Source of the DNA: an uncultured Polymorphobacter sp.
GTDB taxonomy: Bacteria > Pseudomonadota > Alphaproteobacteria > Sphingomonadales > Sphingomonadaceae
Direction: 5' to 3'
DNA length: 5,834 nt
Assembly (NCBI GenBank): GCA_937871645.1
Contig: CALMPZ010000527.1
Span: 1 to 5,834, forward strand
In this document: one piece after another, positions 5,673-5,834 of the stretch
How positions within the stretch are numbered: the first letter of the stretch is position 1
Layout of the letters: the number at the start of each line of letters is the position of its first letter
The notes under the pieces: generated by a model
What the model saw: only the letters and a program-made list of their open reading frames with translations
Database searches by the model: none
Told to the model about the DNA's origin: nothing
Position numbers and translations under genes: made by a program

Positions 5673-5834
5673 CCGGCGCGCAGCACCGCGAGGAACGCCG
5701 CGCCATAGGCCTCGAGCTTGCGGGCGCCGACGCCGCTGATTTCGCCGAGTGCGGACAGCGTCGTCGGCCGCACCTCCGCCATCGCGCGCAGTGTGCTGTC
5801 GTGGAAGATGACGTAGGGCGGCAGCCCGGCCTCG
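5669..5834 (-). CDS. recQ: RecQ-type ATP-dependent DNA helicase, C-terminal HRDC domain end (partial)
   Basis: The minus strand reads 54 residues from the window edge to a TAG (complement of 5669-5671). The sequence [23 protein letters not shown] followed by [24 protein letters not shown] is the typical last part of an HRDC domain as found at the C-terminus of RecQ helicases. There the domain helps bind DNA during unwinding in recombination and repair. The helicase core lies outside the window, so another HRDC protein such as RNase D is possible, but the PPYVIFHD and [13 protein letters not shown] wording favours RecQ. The stop codon shares the CTAG at 5669-5672 with the convergent glycine-zipper gene, leaving no intergenic space or terminator. 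Confidence 0.88.
   Translation of the reverse strand, partial: EAGLPPYVIFHDSTLRAMAEVRPTTLSALGEISGVGARKLEAYGAAFLAVLRAG

Overview
This is a GC-rich, tightly packed chromosomal segment. It most resembles an alphaproteobacterium of the sphingomonad type (Sphingomonadales). The reasons are the gene order BolA / J-domain protein / CobS / CobT, the style of the CobS and CobT proteins, and two secreted Tyr/Gly-rich glycine-zipper proteins of a kind common in that group. The taxonomic call is inference from protein style and synteny; no marker gene is present.

Layout from left to right. (1) Positions 1-116 hold the last 37 codons of a thiolase on the + strand. (2) Facing it on the - strand is a BolA gene (start at 266). 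Its N-terminal half is clearly recognisable, but its C-terminal half is replaced by sequence antisense to the thiolase, so it looks truncated. (3) Divergent from BolA, on the + strand, is a J-domain protein with a Cys/His-rich N-terminus (335-916), followed 4 bases later by cobS (921-1934), the AAA+ subunit of an aerobic-type cobaltochelatase. (4) A strong GC-rich hairpin (1942-1966) separates cobS from a convergent - strand gene (1972-2550) for a secreted glycine-zipper protein. (5) cobT (2727-4580), the VWA/MIDAS partner of CobS, is on the + strand but is cut off from cobS by that convergent gene. (6) A 234-base intergenic region with two palindromes leads to a second secreted glycine-zipper protein (4815-5672), with FUS-like Gly/Tyr/Gln repeats and a (Tyr-Gly)6 hexanucleotide tract. 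(7) The C-terminal end of a RecQ-type helicase (HRDC domain) enters from the right on the - strand. Its stop codon overlaps the stop of the glycine-zipper gene within a single CTAG.

How the genes may work together. CobS and CobT form an AAA+/MIDAS metal-insertion motor. No cobN (the catalytic chelatase subunit) or other cobalamin gene is seen here, but 5.8 kb cannot exclude one elsewhere. The J-domain protein sits in the same transcription unit as cobS. The two glycine-zipper genes flank cobT, and each carries a similar TTCA-N4-ATGTTCA sequence about 75 bases before its start codon, so they may be co-regulated.

No tRNA, rRNA, CRISPR array or insertion sequence was seen, and no gene-free stretch exceeds 300 bases. 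The main points of interest are the truncated BolA, the shared upstream motif, the split cobS/cobT arrangement and the prion-like repeat protein. I found no evidence for an entirely new system.
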